Assembly: GCA_947493745.1 (NCBI GenBank)
Contig: CANLSM010000026.1
Location: 1-38,847 of the forward strand
Length of the DNA stretch: 38,847 nucleotides
Direction of reading: 5' to 3'
DNA from: an uncultured Paracoccaceae bacterium
Lineage (GTDB): Bacteria > Pseudomonadota > Alphaproteobacteria > Rhodobacterales > Rhodobacteraceae
In this document: positions 24,695-34,181 of the stretch, in pieces
Layout: each line of letters opens with the position of its first letter
How positions within the stretch are numbered: the first letter of the stretch is position 1
Notes under the pieces: generated by a model
The model's input: the letters and a program-made list of their open reading frames with translations, nothing else
Told to the model about the DNA's origin: nothing
Databases searched by the model: none
Made by a program: the position numbers and the translations under genes

Positions 24695-25240
24695 GAGTAA
24701 CACTCCAGTTGCACCGCCGGTGCATCCAGTTCGCGTAACGCCCGTTGCATGAGGTCCCCTTGGCACGGTGTTTCGCGCCATTTGCCCCACGCAATATCAT
24801 CTTCCCGGCTGTCGCGTTTCATGAGCGCTCCTGAATCTTACGTCGGGGCTGCCCGATGCATCCGGGAGGACACGGGTGGCTGGGACTCGCTGCTCTATTG
24901 TTGATTGTTTTAATCGGATAAGTCAATCCCGACAAAACTAATAGGAAATAGGTTTCTTGAAAATTACTGTGTCAGGTCCCGTAGCGCTCTTTGAAAACTC
25001 ACCTCATGAGATCGTCGCAGAGCAACCAGAAAAGAAGCAGTGCCTGCCCAGGGCCCCGTTGGTCAGCGATCTGTCCGATGGCAAGGGTTCTGCAAAGTGC
25101 CGTTGACGTTGCTCTTGGGGATTTGTCTCGACCTTCGGTCTTTCGCGTCCCTACCGCCGAACCAAACCTTTAAGTTCCCACTTTTCCGTCTGAGCGTTTT
25201 CACGGGATCGTCGAGAGAGCCCCTGCGCCGCGTTGAGCGC
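24695..25240. other. Intergenic region upstream of hemP; no gene recognised
   Basis: About 545 bp between the hemP start and the end of a GntR gene. A clearly AT-rich part at about 24895-24975 probably contains the hemP promoter; no perfect Irr or Fur box was found in it. The hairpin CCCCTG/CAGGGG near 25218-25246 spans the end of the GntR gene but has no T run. Short frames here lack starts with ribosome-binding sites. Confidence 0.4.
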
Positions 25241-25924
25241 TCAGGGGTCGAAGTAGTCAGGGTTCTTGCTTGATATCGCCTCGATTGTGGCATCCAGCCG
25301 GGAAAGGTGGAGCATACCGGCCGCCACGGCGGCGTCTTCGTCATGATCCGAAATATGCTGGCTGATCCGGTTATGATCTTCCAGCAACTCCTCCATCCGG
25401 TCCTCCTTGGAAAGGCTGAGGACGCAGAGCCGGTCAACACGGGCCTTCTCGGTCGAGATGACTTCAAAGGCGAAATCGACGCCCGCGATCTGGCAAAGTG
25501 TCTCGTGAAACGCGTAGTCGAGCACGCCAAATCGCTCATGATCGACCACATCGACCGCAGCCTTCTGCTGCGCAAGACAGGCCTGCATCCGGGCGCTGTC
25601 CGCCTCGCCGCACACACGGGCAGCGCGGCGCAGGACCTCTGCCTCGACAGCGGCGCGGACAAAACGGGATTTTGCAATCTCCCTTGAGGAAAAGCGCTTC
25701 ACTTCTGTCGCCCGCTGGGGGCGGATCAGCAGCAGGTCGAGGTTTTCGAGCCGGTTGAACGCATCACGCACGGGCTGACGCGAGATGCCGAACCGGGCTG
25801 CGATCTCGGCCTCGGAAATCTTGTCACCCGGCAAAAGACGAAGGGAGACGATGGCATCATATAGATGATCGAATACTCTATCCACGCTCGTGCGCCGGTC
25901 TCGGGTCTGCGCCATAGGTGCCAT
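25241..25924 (-). CDS. GntR-family regulator, FCD (FadR) subgroup
   Basis: A 227-residue protein. The N-terminal winged helix (residues about 15-75) contains ISEAEIAARFGISRQPVRDA, and the C-terminal all-helical FCD domain contains LDYAFHETLCQIAG and LLEDHNRISQHI, which provide the usual Asp/His metal ligands. Such regulators sense small organic acids and mostly repress. It is the last of a row of three minus-strand genes (dehydrogenase, GntR, GntR). Its target is not shown by position; the TTT operon or the dctPQM-kdgK operon are candidates. Confidence 0.9.
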   Translation of the reverse strand: MAPMAQTRDRRTSVDRVFDHLYDAIVSLRLLPGDKISEAEIAARFGISRQPVRDAFNRLENLDLLLIRPQRATEVKRFSSREIAKSRFVRAAVEAEVLRRAARVCGEADSARMQACLAQQKAAVDVVDHERFGVLDYAFHETLCQIAGVDFAFEVISTEKARVDRLCVLSLSKEDRMEELLEDHNRISQHISDHDEDAAVAAGMLHLSRLDATIEAISSKNPDYFDP

Positions 25925-26168
25925 GTTACTCAGCTTTCACTTTTGCGCGTCTTAGCAACAAACGGATCAGACCGCCAGTTTGCCGGTTTGCGCCGGTGCT
26001 ATGCCAAGTTTAGCTCTGCTATGGGGCTTTTCGCGGGCATAAGGCCGGGACATGTCAGATATCTTCCCGGTGTCGTCGCGACCAGTCGCCATGGACAGTC
26101 TCTCCGGTCGGTTACGACGCAACCGATCCAAAGCGCGGCGTGAAGCGCGCAGATGAAAGACACAGCGC

Positions 26169-26846
26169 CTAGAGATTGTTCAGATGGTGACGGCGCAGAA
26201 GGTCAAGCAGGATCACCTTGGCATTGGCCCGGTGCTCCCGGTGTATTCGGCGGGCCCGATCGGCGTCGCCCTCCCGAATGGCATTCAGCACACCGCGGTG
26301 ATCCTCGTTGGATTTGACAGGGGCCGGACGCATGTAAAGCGTGACCAGCCGCGCCCGGCGAACCTGATCGGACATCATCCCGACAATGGACTGCACGCGG
26401 GAATTGCCGCCCAGTCGCACCAGCTCCCGGTGAAAAAGCTCGTCGGCCTGCGCCCAGATCTCGCGACTATCGGTCTTCAGCGCCACGTCCATCTGATCAA
26501 TGGCGTCGGCAAGTTTGGACAACTCCTGATCCGAATAGTTCTTCCGGGCCGCGTTCTCGGCCGCAAGGCTTTCAAGCTCGGTCAGCACATCATAGATTTC
26601 CGCCATGTCGGAGGCCGACATGGGCCTGATGCGAACGCCTTTCCGAGGGCGCACATCCAGCAGACCCTGACTTTCGAGCGTCACGACGGCCTCGCGAACA
26701 GGTGTCCGTGACATACCCAAAGTATCGGCAAGCTCACTTTCGAGATGATCTGTCCCGGCCCCCAATTCCCCCGAAAATATCAAGGCGCGCAGTTTTTCAA
26801 CCGCAATACTGGCACTTGATCTAGGTTTATCGGGTGATGTCAGCAT
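26169..26846 (-). CDS. GntR-family regulator, FCD (FadR) subgroup
   Basis: A 225-residue protein. The winged helix is LESELADTLGMSRTPVREAV (about residues 36-55), followed by the wing RPRKGVRIRP. The FCD domain has ELFHRELVRLGGN and EDHRGVLNAIREGD, with metal-binding residues in place. It lies 191 bp downstream of the isopropylmalate-dehydrogenase-family gene in the same direction and near the divergent tctCBA operon, so it is the most likely regulator of that pathway. The candidate operators are the TTAATGCA repeats at 28209-28253. Confidence 0.9.
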   Translation of the reverse strand: MLTSPDKPRSSASIAVEKLRALIFSGELGAGTDHLESELADTLGMSRTPVREAVVTLESQGLLDVRPRKGVRIRPMSASDMAEIYDVLTELESLAAENAARKNYSDQELSKLADAIDQMDVALKTDSREIWAQADELFHRELVRLGGNSRVQSIVGMMSDQVRRARLVTLYMRPAPVKSNEDHRGVLNAIREGDADRARRIHREHRANAKVILLDLLRRHHLNNL

Positions 26847-27037
26847 CTTTTCTCAGATCGATCTTCATACCTTTGTCTGTTGAACTATATATGGCATCTT
26901 CGATCTCGATGACAAATAAGTCGCCCGCCGCTGTACTTTCATGGGATCTGCGGCCTTTCAGCGCCTTGATCACATGCCTTTGCAAAAAATATGTGCAATC
27001 TCCTCCAACGTCCTGGCCCCGAAACACGCGACCTGCA

Positions 27038-28132
27038 TTATGTCCGCGCGAACAGCATCGAAGCAAGGCCCTGCGATGCCTGAGGCGTAGTGGACGTTCC
27101 GCCGAGATCTGCCGTAAGGCCTCGGCGTGCTGCAATTTGCGCATCGATGCCGTCCCGAAGGCGCGCCGCATCGCGGCACATTGCGGGCACATCATGTTTC
27201 AGCCCCAGCCAGTCCAGCATCATCGCACCCGAGAGGATCATGGCAAACGGGTTCGCCCGGCCCTGCCCGGCAATATCCGGCGCGGACCCATGGCACGGCT
27301 GGAACACCGCCTTATGAAGACCGATATCCGCAGATGGCGCAACGCCGAGCCCCCCCATCAGACCGGCACCGAGATCGGACAGGATGTCGCCGAACATGTT
27401 CTCGGTCACCAGAACGTCAAACATCCATGGCTTTTGCACCATCCAGAGGGCCGTCGCATCCACATAGGCATGATCAAAGCTCAGATCGGGATGCCGGGCG
27501 GCCTCTGCATCGAAAATGTCGCGAAAATAGGCAAAGGCCCGGAAGACATTGGCCTTGTCGACGCATGTGACATTGCCGCGCCCCGGCCCCTGCTCTTTCC
27601 GTGCGCGCGCAAGATTGAACGCGAATGCGAAGAGCTTCTCCGACACGTCACGCGTGATCCGCAGGGTTTCGCGGGCCTCACCGTGGCTCACCTCGCCTAT
27701 ACCTTGCGAGAAAAAGAGGCCCTCGGTACTTTCGCGGATCAAAACGAAATCGACTGATTTGCCCTTGGGCATCCTCAGCGGGGTCAGCCCCCCTTCGGCA
27801 ATTCTGACGGGTCTCAAACCGGCGAACAGATTGAAGGCCTTGCGCAGCTCGATCTGTGGAGAAATCTCGGTCCCGTCGGCATAGCGAACATCCGGCAGTC
27901 CCATTGCCGAGAGCAGGATCGCATCAGCCTTCCGGGCAGCCTCAAGCGAGGCCTTGGGCAGACTTTCCCCGGTCTTCGCATAATGCGCAGCACCAGCGGG
28001 CAAATGCTCAAACGAGAACGCATACTCGGATGAGATCTCCGCCATCGCGGTCAGGATCTCGATGGTCGGGGCGGTGATTTCGGGTCCGATTCCATCGCCC
28101 TCGAACACTGCGACATTGTATGTGGCGGCCAT
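27038..28132 (-). CDS. Isocitrate/isopropylmalate dehydrogenase-family decarboxylating dehydrogenase
   Basis: A 364-residue NAD-dependent beta-decarboxylating dehydrogenase. The substrate-binding stretch LRKAFNLFAGLRPVR, catalytic DATALWMVQKPWMFDVLVTE (Tyr is replaced in this strand, Asp follows in GDILSDLGAG) and cofactor part CHGSAPDIAGQGRANPFAM are all in order. The family covers 3-isopropylmalate, tartrate and (methyl)malate dehydrogenases. The location, divergent from a tricarboxylate-type transporter and next to a GntR regulator, argues for a catabolic hydroxy-acid substrate over leucine synthesis. The ATG at 28132 has AAGGAG; the longer frame upstream is rejected. Confidence 0.85.
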   Translation of the reverse strand: MAATYNVAVFEGDGIGPEITAPTIEILTAMAEISSEYAFSFEHLPAGAAHYAKTGESLPKASLEAARKADAILLSAMGLPDVRYADGTEISPQIELRKAFNLFAGLRPVRIAEGGLTPLRMPKGKSVDFVLIRESTEGLFFSQGIGEVSHGEARETLRITRDVSEKLFAFAFNLARARKEQGPGRGNVTCVDKANVFRAFAYFRDIFDAEAARHPDLSFDHAYVDATALWMVQKPWMFDVLVTENMFGDILSDLGAGLMGGLGVAPSADIGLHKAVFQPCHGSAPDIAGQGRANPFAMILSGAMMLDWLGLKHDVPAMCRDAARLRDGIDAQIAARRGLTADLGGTSTTPQASQGLASMLFART

Positions 28133-28202
28133 GCTTGCTCCTTCGATTTCCCAATTCAGCCAGACCGTTACACAAGGTTTTGCAGAAACCGCAGGAAAGG
28201 GT

Positions 28203-28253
28203 TTGACATTGCATTTTCGACGCATCTATTAATGCATACGTAATTTAATGCAA
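28203..28253 (+). promoter_or_regulatory. tctC promoter with AATGCA operator repeats
   Basis: TTGACA (28203-28208) and TATTAA (28227-28232) with an 18-bp spacer look like a sigma-70 promoter about 60 bp upstream of the tctC start. The word AATGCA occurs twice in direct orientation, in TTAATGCA at 28229-28236 and 28245-28252, and once inverted at 28210-28215. The copies flank and overlap the -10 element, the layout expected for a repressor such as the nearby GntR protein. Confidence 0.5.
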
Positions 28254-28295
28254 CATAGAAGTACAGTGTCCGACAATCGTTCTGGGAGGAACAGC

Positions 28296-29303
28296 ATGAA
28301 ACAAGTATTATTGAAACTCGCTGCAATAGCCGCCGCCACAGCCGGTCTGTCCACGATGGCGCAGGCCCAGGACTATCCGTTCCGGGACATCACGACGGCG
28401 GTTGTCTGGGGTGCCGGCGGCGGAACGGACAGCATAAATCGCATGATCATGGCTGAGATGGAAAAGCATCTGCCGGTCTCGATCAACGTCACCAATGTGA
28501 CGGGTGGCGTTGCGGGATCGAACGGCATGGTTCACGTGATGAACTAGGCTGATGACGGCTACACACTGGTGGGCCTGTCCGAATCCAACGTCACGGCAGC
28601 CGTTCAGGGCGGCTGGGACAAGAAATTCGACTACTGGTATCCGTTTATTGTCGGCGGCTCGCCCGATCTGATCTCGGTTCCCGCCGACAGCCCTTATGAC
28701 ACGCTTCAGGACCTCGTCGATGCGGTCAGGGCAGCGCCGGGCTCCATCCCTGCTGCGGCGTCGGGCTCAGGTTCGATCCACCATCTCAACCTGCTGGCAA
28801 TCGAGAAGGGAGCCGACGCGACATTCAAGTTCGTGCCCTACAAGGGCTCTGCCGCCGGTCAGCAAGCGGCCATGGCGGGCGAGGTCGCGCTTGTGGTGAC
28901 ATCGCTGGCCGAGCAGGCGCAACTGATCGCGGGCGGGAAGCTGAGGCCGTTGGCCATGCTGACCCCCGAAGACACCACGTTCAACGGCGCGACAATCCCG
29001 TCCGCCTTCGGCATTTATGACGGGCTGGACAAGTACTTGCCGCTGAAACAGGCCATCGGCTTTGCCGTTCACAACTCGGCCCCCGACGCGGTGAAGGCTG
29101 TCCTCGACGAGGCCTTCGGCAAGGCGATGGCATCGCCCGTGGTCGCTGAATGGGCGAAGGCGAACAACTATGACATCGGCGGCCAGTCCGGCACCGAGGC
29201 ATCTGCCACCTTCAAAACACTGGAGAGCACCTTCGCCTACACCCTGAAAGAACTGGGTGCGACGTCCGTTGACCCGGCGGCGCTGGGTATCGAAAAACCC
29301 TGA
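28296..29303 (+). pseudogene. tctC: TTT transporter periplasmic binding protein TctC, interrupted by in-frame amber codon
   Basis: It starts at ATG 28296 after a perfect GGGAGGAAC site with a signal peptide (KLAAIAAATAGLSTMAQAQ). The mature Bug/TctC fold begins DYPFRDITTAVVWGAGGGTD. At 28545-28547 a TAG interrupts the frame between HVMN and ADDGYTLVGLSESN. The same frame then continues for 252 codons to the normal end ALGIEKP. A Bug-family protein normally has one residue here (for example Lys or Gln, either one base from TAG), so a single substitution explains it. Without readthrough only an 83-residue piece is made and transport would fail. Membrane genes tctB and tctA follow. Confidence 0.85.
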
Positions 29304-29399
29304 GCGGCGACCCGTGTTTGTGCGGCGCGTCTGCCCCCAAACGGCACGCCGCACATCTTCAGATACCCCGGCCGAGGATTGCCGAAGGAATGATCCCCC

Positions 29400-30152
29400 A
29401 TGCAACAGCCTGACGAAAAGACGATCCTGCGTGCGCGCGATTTCTGGGGCGCGCTCTGTCTGATTGTCGGGTCACTCTTCTTTCTGTGGCAAACGACCGG
29501 CATTCCCATGTGGGGAGACAGCAACGCCGGGATATCCGGCATAGCCTGGTACGAGTCGGCCGCCATCGTCCCATTGGGAATTTTCTGCGCGATACTCGGT
29601 CTGTCGGTCCGAATGCTGATCATTTCAATTCGGGACGGCGGCGCGCGGCATGCCCTCTCGTTCACAGGGCTCGGGTGGTGTCCTTCCGAGATCTGGCGCA
29701 TCACCACGATCGCGGCGATCCTGGCCCTCTATATCGGTGGTCTCGTCCCGCGCGTTGACTTCATCCTGTGCAGCGGACTGCTGATCACCGCCCTGATCTA
29801 CGGATATCATACCGGCGACCCGCGGCGCATGGCCCTGGCAGCCGGCGTTGTGGGGATTGCGGGTAGCTACGCCCTGCTCATGCACTTCCCACAGGCAGAA
29901 TGGAACGAGCCGCATGATGACGACTGGGTCACCCTCGCATCCTGGCTGTTTCTGACCGGAGTGGTGATCGCAAATGCGAAAGGTAGCGCGGTCATGCGGG
30001 CCATCCCCCTCGTTGCAGCTCTGATACCGTTCGTTCTGGTCTGCGCCATGGCCTTCGGCTTTCGCCAGAACGTTCCGAACCGCGGTGGCCTGCTGTTTTC
30101 GCAGATCGAATATCACTACTATGTCACCCTCAGACCGGTCTGGAGCGAGTGA
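29400..30152 (+). CDS. tctB: TTT transporter small membrane subunit (TctB family)
   Basis: A 250-residue membrane protein with about six to seven hydrophobic segments, including FWGALCLIVGSLFFLW near the N-terminus and the paired C-terminal helices around VMRAIPLVAALIPFVLVCAM. TctB proteins are usually nearer 150-180 residues, so this is a long form. It forms the membrane part of a tripartite tricarboxylate transporter together with TctA. It lies 96 bp after tctC, and its stop overlaps the tctA start (TGATG). Confidence 0.8.
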   Translation: MQQPDEKTILRARDFWGALCLIVGSLFFLWQTTGIPMWGDSNAGISGIAWYESAAIVPLGIFCAILGLSVRMLIISIRDGGARHALSFTGLGWCPSEIWRITTIAAILALYIGGLVPRVDFILCSGLLITALIYGYHTGDPRRMALAAGVVGIAGSYALLMHFPQAEWNEPHDDDWVTLASWLFLTGVVIANAKGSAVMRAIPLVAALIPFVLVCAMAFGFRQNVPNRGGLLFSQIEYHYYVTLRPVWSE

Positions 30153-31664
30153 TGGAGTTCGTCCTTGCCCAGCTCGGCGGGTTCGGGGCTCAACTTTTTG
30201 ACCTGATCAGTGATCCGGTGACCTATCTCTATCTTCTCACGTCGGTTTTCCTCGGCATTGCCTTTGGCGCCCTGCCCGGTCTGACCGCCACCCTTGCGGT
30301 GACGATCCTGACCGGGTTCTTTGGCAACAAGATCCCGCTCGACTATGCGCTGATCGCCCTGCTCGGGGCCTATGTCGGCGCGATTTACGGTGGCTCCTAC
30401 CCGTCCATCCTGCTGAATATTCCCGGCACTGCGGCAAGTGCTGCAACCGCCATGGACGGCTATCCGCTGGCCAAGGAGGGGCGCGGCGCAGAGGCCTTGG
30501 GGCTGACCACCACGGCGAGCTTTATCGGAACCCTGATCGGCACCTTCGCCCTGCTGGTGTTTGTCTGGTTGCTGTTGCTGATCAGCCAGAGCATAGCCAG
30601 CCCCGAGAAAGCACTGCTTGCCTTGTTCGGTATCCTGTTGTCCGGCACCCTGATGAGTGAGGACCTTGTCATCAAGGGCTGGATCGCGGGCATGATGGGC
30701 CTTGCCATGGCGATGGTCGGTCTCGACCCGCTTCTGTCAGAGCCGCGATACACATTCGGCTGGTCCTATCTGTTGTCGGGTTTTCAGGTTGTTCCGGTCC
30801 TTATGGGCGCTTTTGCGGTACCGCAGATCATCGAATGCCTCCGACATGCCCGGCCAACCCGAATGGCAAAGCTGAGCGGGCGCATTCTGCCGAACCTCGG
30901 GCAGATCAGGACACATCTGCCGACGATTGCCCGCTCCGGCGTGATCGGCACCGGCGTCGGCGCGCTGCCCAGTGTCGGAGAGGATGTCGCGGGCTGGGTC
31001 AGCTACGGTGTCGGCAAATCCGTGTCGAAAACGCCTCGGAAATATGGCAAGGGCTCGCTTGAGGGGCTGCTGGCCTCGGAGACCGCCAACAACGCCTGTA
31101 TCGGCGGGGCACTGATCCCCGCTGGTGCTGGGCATTCCCGGCTCCCCCCCTGCTGCGGCCCTGATGGGTGCATTCCGGATCAACAACATCATCCCTGGGC
31201 CGACAATTGATCCCCAAATCATCCTGCGGGTCTGCGCGATCATGGTGCTCGCATCGCTGACGATGTTTCTGATGGGGCTCTTTACGGCGAGGGTCTTCAT
31301 TCGCATTCTCCGCCTGCCTCAGACGGTTTTTCTGCCTGTTGTGATGGTGCTTACGACAATCGGGTCATTCAGTGTGGGGGGCGGCATCAACGATCTCTAT
31401 CTGATGCTGGGCGTGGGTGCATTGGCCTATGCCATGAACCTTCTGAAATATCCCATTGCGCCGCTGGTCATCGGTGTCATCCTCGGGGGGCTCTTTGACG
31501 AGACCTTCCGAAGGTCGCTCTTTCTGGCAGATGGCGGCCTGTCGGTTTTTCTGAGCCGCCCGGGCGCCGCCATACTGGTCGCACTCAACCTTGCCCTTGT
31601 CGCGAGCCAGATCGGGTTCGTGAAACGCGGCATCAGGTCTCTCTGGCGCACGACTGGGACATGA
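30152..31664 (+). pseudogene. tctA: TTT transporter large membrane subunit TctA, frameshifted
   Basis: The N-terminal two-thirds is a clear TctA: GIAFGALPGLTATLAVTIL, YGGSYPSILLNIPGTAASAA and ASETANNACIGGALIP. After ALIP at about 31120 the frame is lost and ends at 31210. The expected continuation LGIPGSPPAAALMGAF is present in another frame and runs normally to 31664. Removing one C from the CCCC run at 31117-31120 restores IPLVLGIPG; a loss of two bases would explain it equally well. As given, the product lacks its last third and cannot be a working permease. It is coupled to tctB by TGATG. Confidence 0.85.
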
Positions 31665-31836
31665 CACATGTCCCAATCCGCATTTCACCCGATCCTGTGG
31701 TCGTCCGTGTCGGCCATGGTTCATCAGAGATCGCAACAAGCCGGCACAACCGTCCGCTTCCCCAGCCAAACCGCCTTAAGGGTTGATACAGAACCAGGCT
31801 GTATACCGGACCGGGACGCAATCAGGCGGTTTTGTC

Positions 31837-32883
31837 ATGCTTCGAATTCTGGCTCTCCTCTGGCTTACCCTGCTCCCCCAGGCGGCCAGCGCTCAAACCG
31901 CGGCGTCGGAGAGCGCGGGCAACACGCCCATACGGGTGTTGGGGCTGGGTTTCACCGACTATCCGGGCTGGGCCGGACTGAACGATCTGCCCCATGTTCC
32001 CACGCTTGCCCATGATCTGGAAAACACCGGCAAGCGGCTGCTGACAATCGACTTTTACCGGCAGGAACAGGCCAACAGAGCCTATATCGCGGGGGAAATC
32101 GACCTACTGGCGATCTCCAACATTGATGTGTTGTTCCTGTTGGCGCAGGAGGAGACGTTTCCCCCATCCGTCGTTGTCTTTCTGACCGACATATCTCTGG
32201 GCGCAGATGCCGTGATCACTCAAGTTGATCAAGCCGATCCGAAAAATGGCCCTGCAATAGCTGTTCTGGACGGGCGGTCCGTCGCCTCATATCTGCTGGC
32301 CCGTGCAATGGACAGAAACAGGCTTGGAACGCCTGATGCACCGGTCATTCAGGACAGATCAGCCGACACGGCTGCGGCACAGTTCACCAGGAACGAGGCC
32401 GACATCATAGTGTTGCGGGCCCCGTATCTGGAGCGGTTCGAACGTTGGAATGACGGCAATGTGGCTTTTGACAGCGGCGATGTTCCCGGCGAAATCTTTG
32501 GTATGGTCATTATGAGAAAGGCCCTCGCCGACGATCAGCCCGATCTCGTCAACGCCCTTCGCCGTGGGTGGTTCAGTAGCAACCATCAGGTCAGCAGTGA
32601 ATTGCCGGATCCCGCACATGTCATTGTTACCTTTCAGCAATCTGTCGAGAACGCCAACGATCAGGGCGTTCAGGTGATTGCTGATCGCGAAGACATGCTG
32701 CGTTTTCTGGGCCGCGGGCAGTTCATGTTCGATATTCAACGGGTTCGCGACTATGTCACGAAGACGATCTACAGCGGCATAAGCGGCAACTTTCTCATTG
32801 GAAATCATGGCATCGCCTTTCCGAACAATATCGTTGTCGGCGATCCATCCCGGATAATGTTGTATTTTCAACTACCTGAGTGA
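31837..32883 (+). CDS. Exported periplasmic binding-protein-like protein, orphan
   Basis: A 348-residue protein with a signal peptide (LRILALLWLTLLPQAASAQ). The mature part opens IRVLGLGFTDYPGWAGL and contains IAGEIDLLAISNIDVLFLLA and a RSVASYLLARAMDR stretch, the pattern of NMT1/ABC-type (nitrate, sulfonate, taurine) binding proteins. No ABC permease or ATPase gene accompanies it. It sits between the broken tctA and the type I secretion genes and faces the latter. It could be an orphan receptor or belong to a system elsewhere. The ATG at 31837 is preferred over a TTG at 31783 because it opens the signal peptide. Confidence 0.7.
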   Translation: MLRILALLWLTLLPQAASAQTAASESAGNTPIRVLGLGFTDYPGWAGLNDLPHVPTLAHDLENTGKRLLTIDFYRQEQANRAYIAGEIDLLAISNIDVLFLLAQEETFPPSVVVFLTDISLGADAVITQVDQADPKNGPAIAVLDGRSVASYLLARAMDRNRLGTPDAPVIQDRSADTAAAQFTRNEADIIVLRAPYLERFERWNDGNVAFDSGDVPGEIFGMVIMRKALADDQPDLVNALRRGWFSSNHQVSSELPDPAHVIVTFQQSVENANDQGVQVIADREDMLRFLGRGQFMFDIQRVRDYVTKTIYSGISGNFLIGNHGIAFPNNIVVGDPSRIMLYFQLPE

Positions 32884-32920
32884 CGTGCTGGTTGAGACAT
32901 CTCAGCATTGGGCAGCAGGA

Positions 32921-34180
32921 TCACCGCTCTCGAAAGGCGCGCTCAAAGGGGCTGAGAATGGGTGCAAGCACATAGTTCATGATGCTTCGCTCTCCGGTTC
33001 GGATCGAGGCATCGACCTCCATCCCAGCCTTGAGCGCCCTGAAATCCGCCCCTTCACCGATACTCTGCGCCTCCAGTTCCACCCGGACGAGGTAGTAGGT
33101 CTCGCGCTGGTCGTTCTCGGTTGATGTGGGGGAAATCTGTCTCACCCAACCCTTCAGGGCACCATATTGCTTGGTGTTGAAAGTAGTCAGATTGACATCC
33201 ACCGGATCGCCGATCTCGATATGACCGATGTCCCGTGGTCGGATTTGCAGCTCCGCGATCAAGGTCTCGGTTGTCGGCAGAACCTCCGCAATCAATCCGC
33301 CCGGTTCGACGACCTCGCCCGGAGAGCTGAGATACATGGCCTGAACCACACCGCTGATCGGAGCGCTCACCGTAATCCGGTCGCGCTGCATGCGGTTGTC
33401 GACGATCGCTCTTTGTACCAGCGCAAGCTCTTCCATCGTTGCTTCGATGTCGGCCAGCAGCGTCTCGCGAAAGCGCGCGAAGTACTCGTTCAACGCCGCT
33501 TCGGCATCAACCCGGTCACTCTGCGCGCGTGCCAGGCCTGCCTCTGCTGCGAGCAGATCAGCAGCGGTGACATTCGCCCGTATCTCGCTTTTGTAGAGCG
33601 TCTCGTCGCCGGTCAGGCCCCGGGAATGGAGGTCACGGATCCGTGCCAGCTCCTTCTCCTCAATGGCTCGCCTGTCCTGGAGATTTGCGATGTTCGCTTC
33701 GATGGATGCGATGCGCGAGACGCTGGCCGACACGGCTTCCGCCAGACGTCGACGGCTTGCTTCATAGGATTTGGTCTGAGCGTCCGCCCTTTGATTGCTC
33801 AGTACACGACCCGCCGCCGCCCAACCGTTGAAGGCAATTGCCGAAAGAACAAGGCGGTTGCGCTCCAGCGTCTGCGTCAGAACACGCTCACGAACACGGA
33901 GATTTTCGATCTCGGTCTCAACATCGACATCGCTCAACTGCACGATCGGGTCGTTCTGCGTGATAAGATCGCCTTCCGTGGTCAGAATGCTCTCCACCAC
34001 CCCTCCATCGAGATGTTCGACCCGGCGCAAGGATCCGGTCGGCTGGATTGACCCCTTCGCGAAGGCCATTTCGGGCAGTTCCGTGAAATGCGCCCAGGCT
34101 GAACCAAGCAATACAGCGACGCCGGCGATGAGCACCGTGTTGCCGGCCGTTCGTGGTGCGTTTTTTTCCGTGTGATGCAT
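32921..34180 (-). CDS. Type I secretion membrane-fusion protein (HlyD family)
   Basis: A 419-residue periplasmic adaptor. It has a short cytoplasmic N-terminus, one membrane helix (NTVLIAGVAVLLGSAWAHF), a lipoyl-type half (VEHLDGGVVESILTTEGD), a long helical hairpin of about 170 residues rich in Ala, Arg and Glu, and the second half SAPISGVVQAMYLSSPGEVV. The C-terminal beta-barrel follows, ending near GERSIMNYVLAPILSPFERA, typical of LapC/HlyD proteins. It links the ABC exporter to an outer-membrane TolC-like channel, which is not in the window. The ATG at 34180 lies one base after the stop of the ABC gene (TAA-C-ATG). Confidence 0.93.
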   Translation of the reverse strand: MHHTEKNAPRTAGNTVLIAGVAVLLGSAWAHFTELPEMAFAKGSIQPTGSLRRVEHLDGGVVESILTTEGDLITQNDPIVQLSDVDVETEIENLRVRERVLTQTLERNRLVLSAIAFNGWAAAGRVLSNQRADAQTKSYEASRRRLAEAVSASVSRIASIEANIANLQDRRAIEEKELARIRDLHSRGLTGDETLYKSEIRANVTAADLLAAEAGLARAQSDRVDAEAALNEYFARFRETLLADIEATMEELALVQRAIVDNRMQRDRITVSAPISGVVQAMYLSSPGEVVEPGGLIAEVLPTTETLIAELQIRPRDIGHIEIGDPVDVNLTTFNTKQYGALKGWVRQISPTSTENDQRETYYLVRVELEAQSIGEGADFRALKAGMEVDASIRTGERSIMNYVLAPILSPFERAFRER

Positions 34181-34181
34181 G

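Noticed and set aside
26827-27195. 122-codon minus-strand frame between the GntR gene and the dehydrogenase
   Set aside because: Its first part is a shadow of the dehydrogenase 3' end and the rest overlaps the GntR promoter; no domain is seen.
33167-34051. 294-codon plus-strand frame opposite the HlyD-type gene
   Set aside because: Antisense shadow; the minus-strand protein has a full adaptor architecture.
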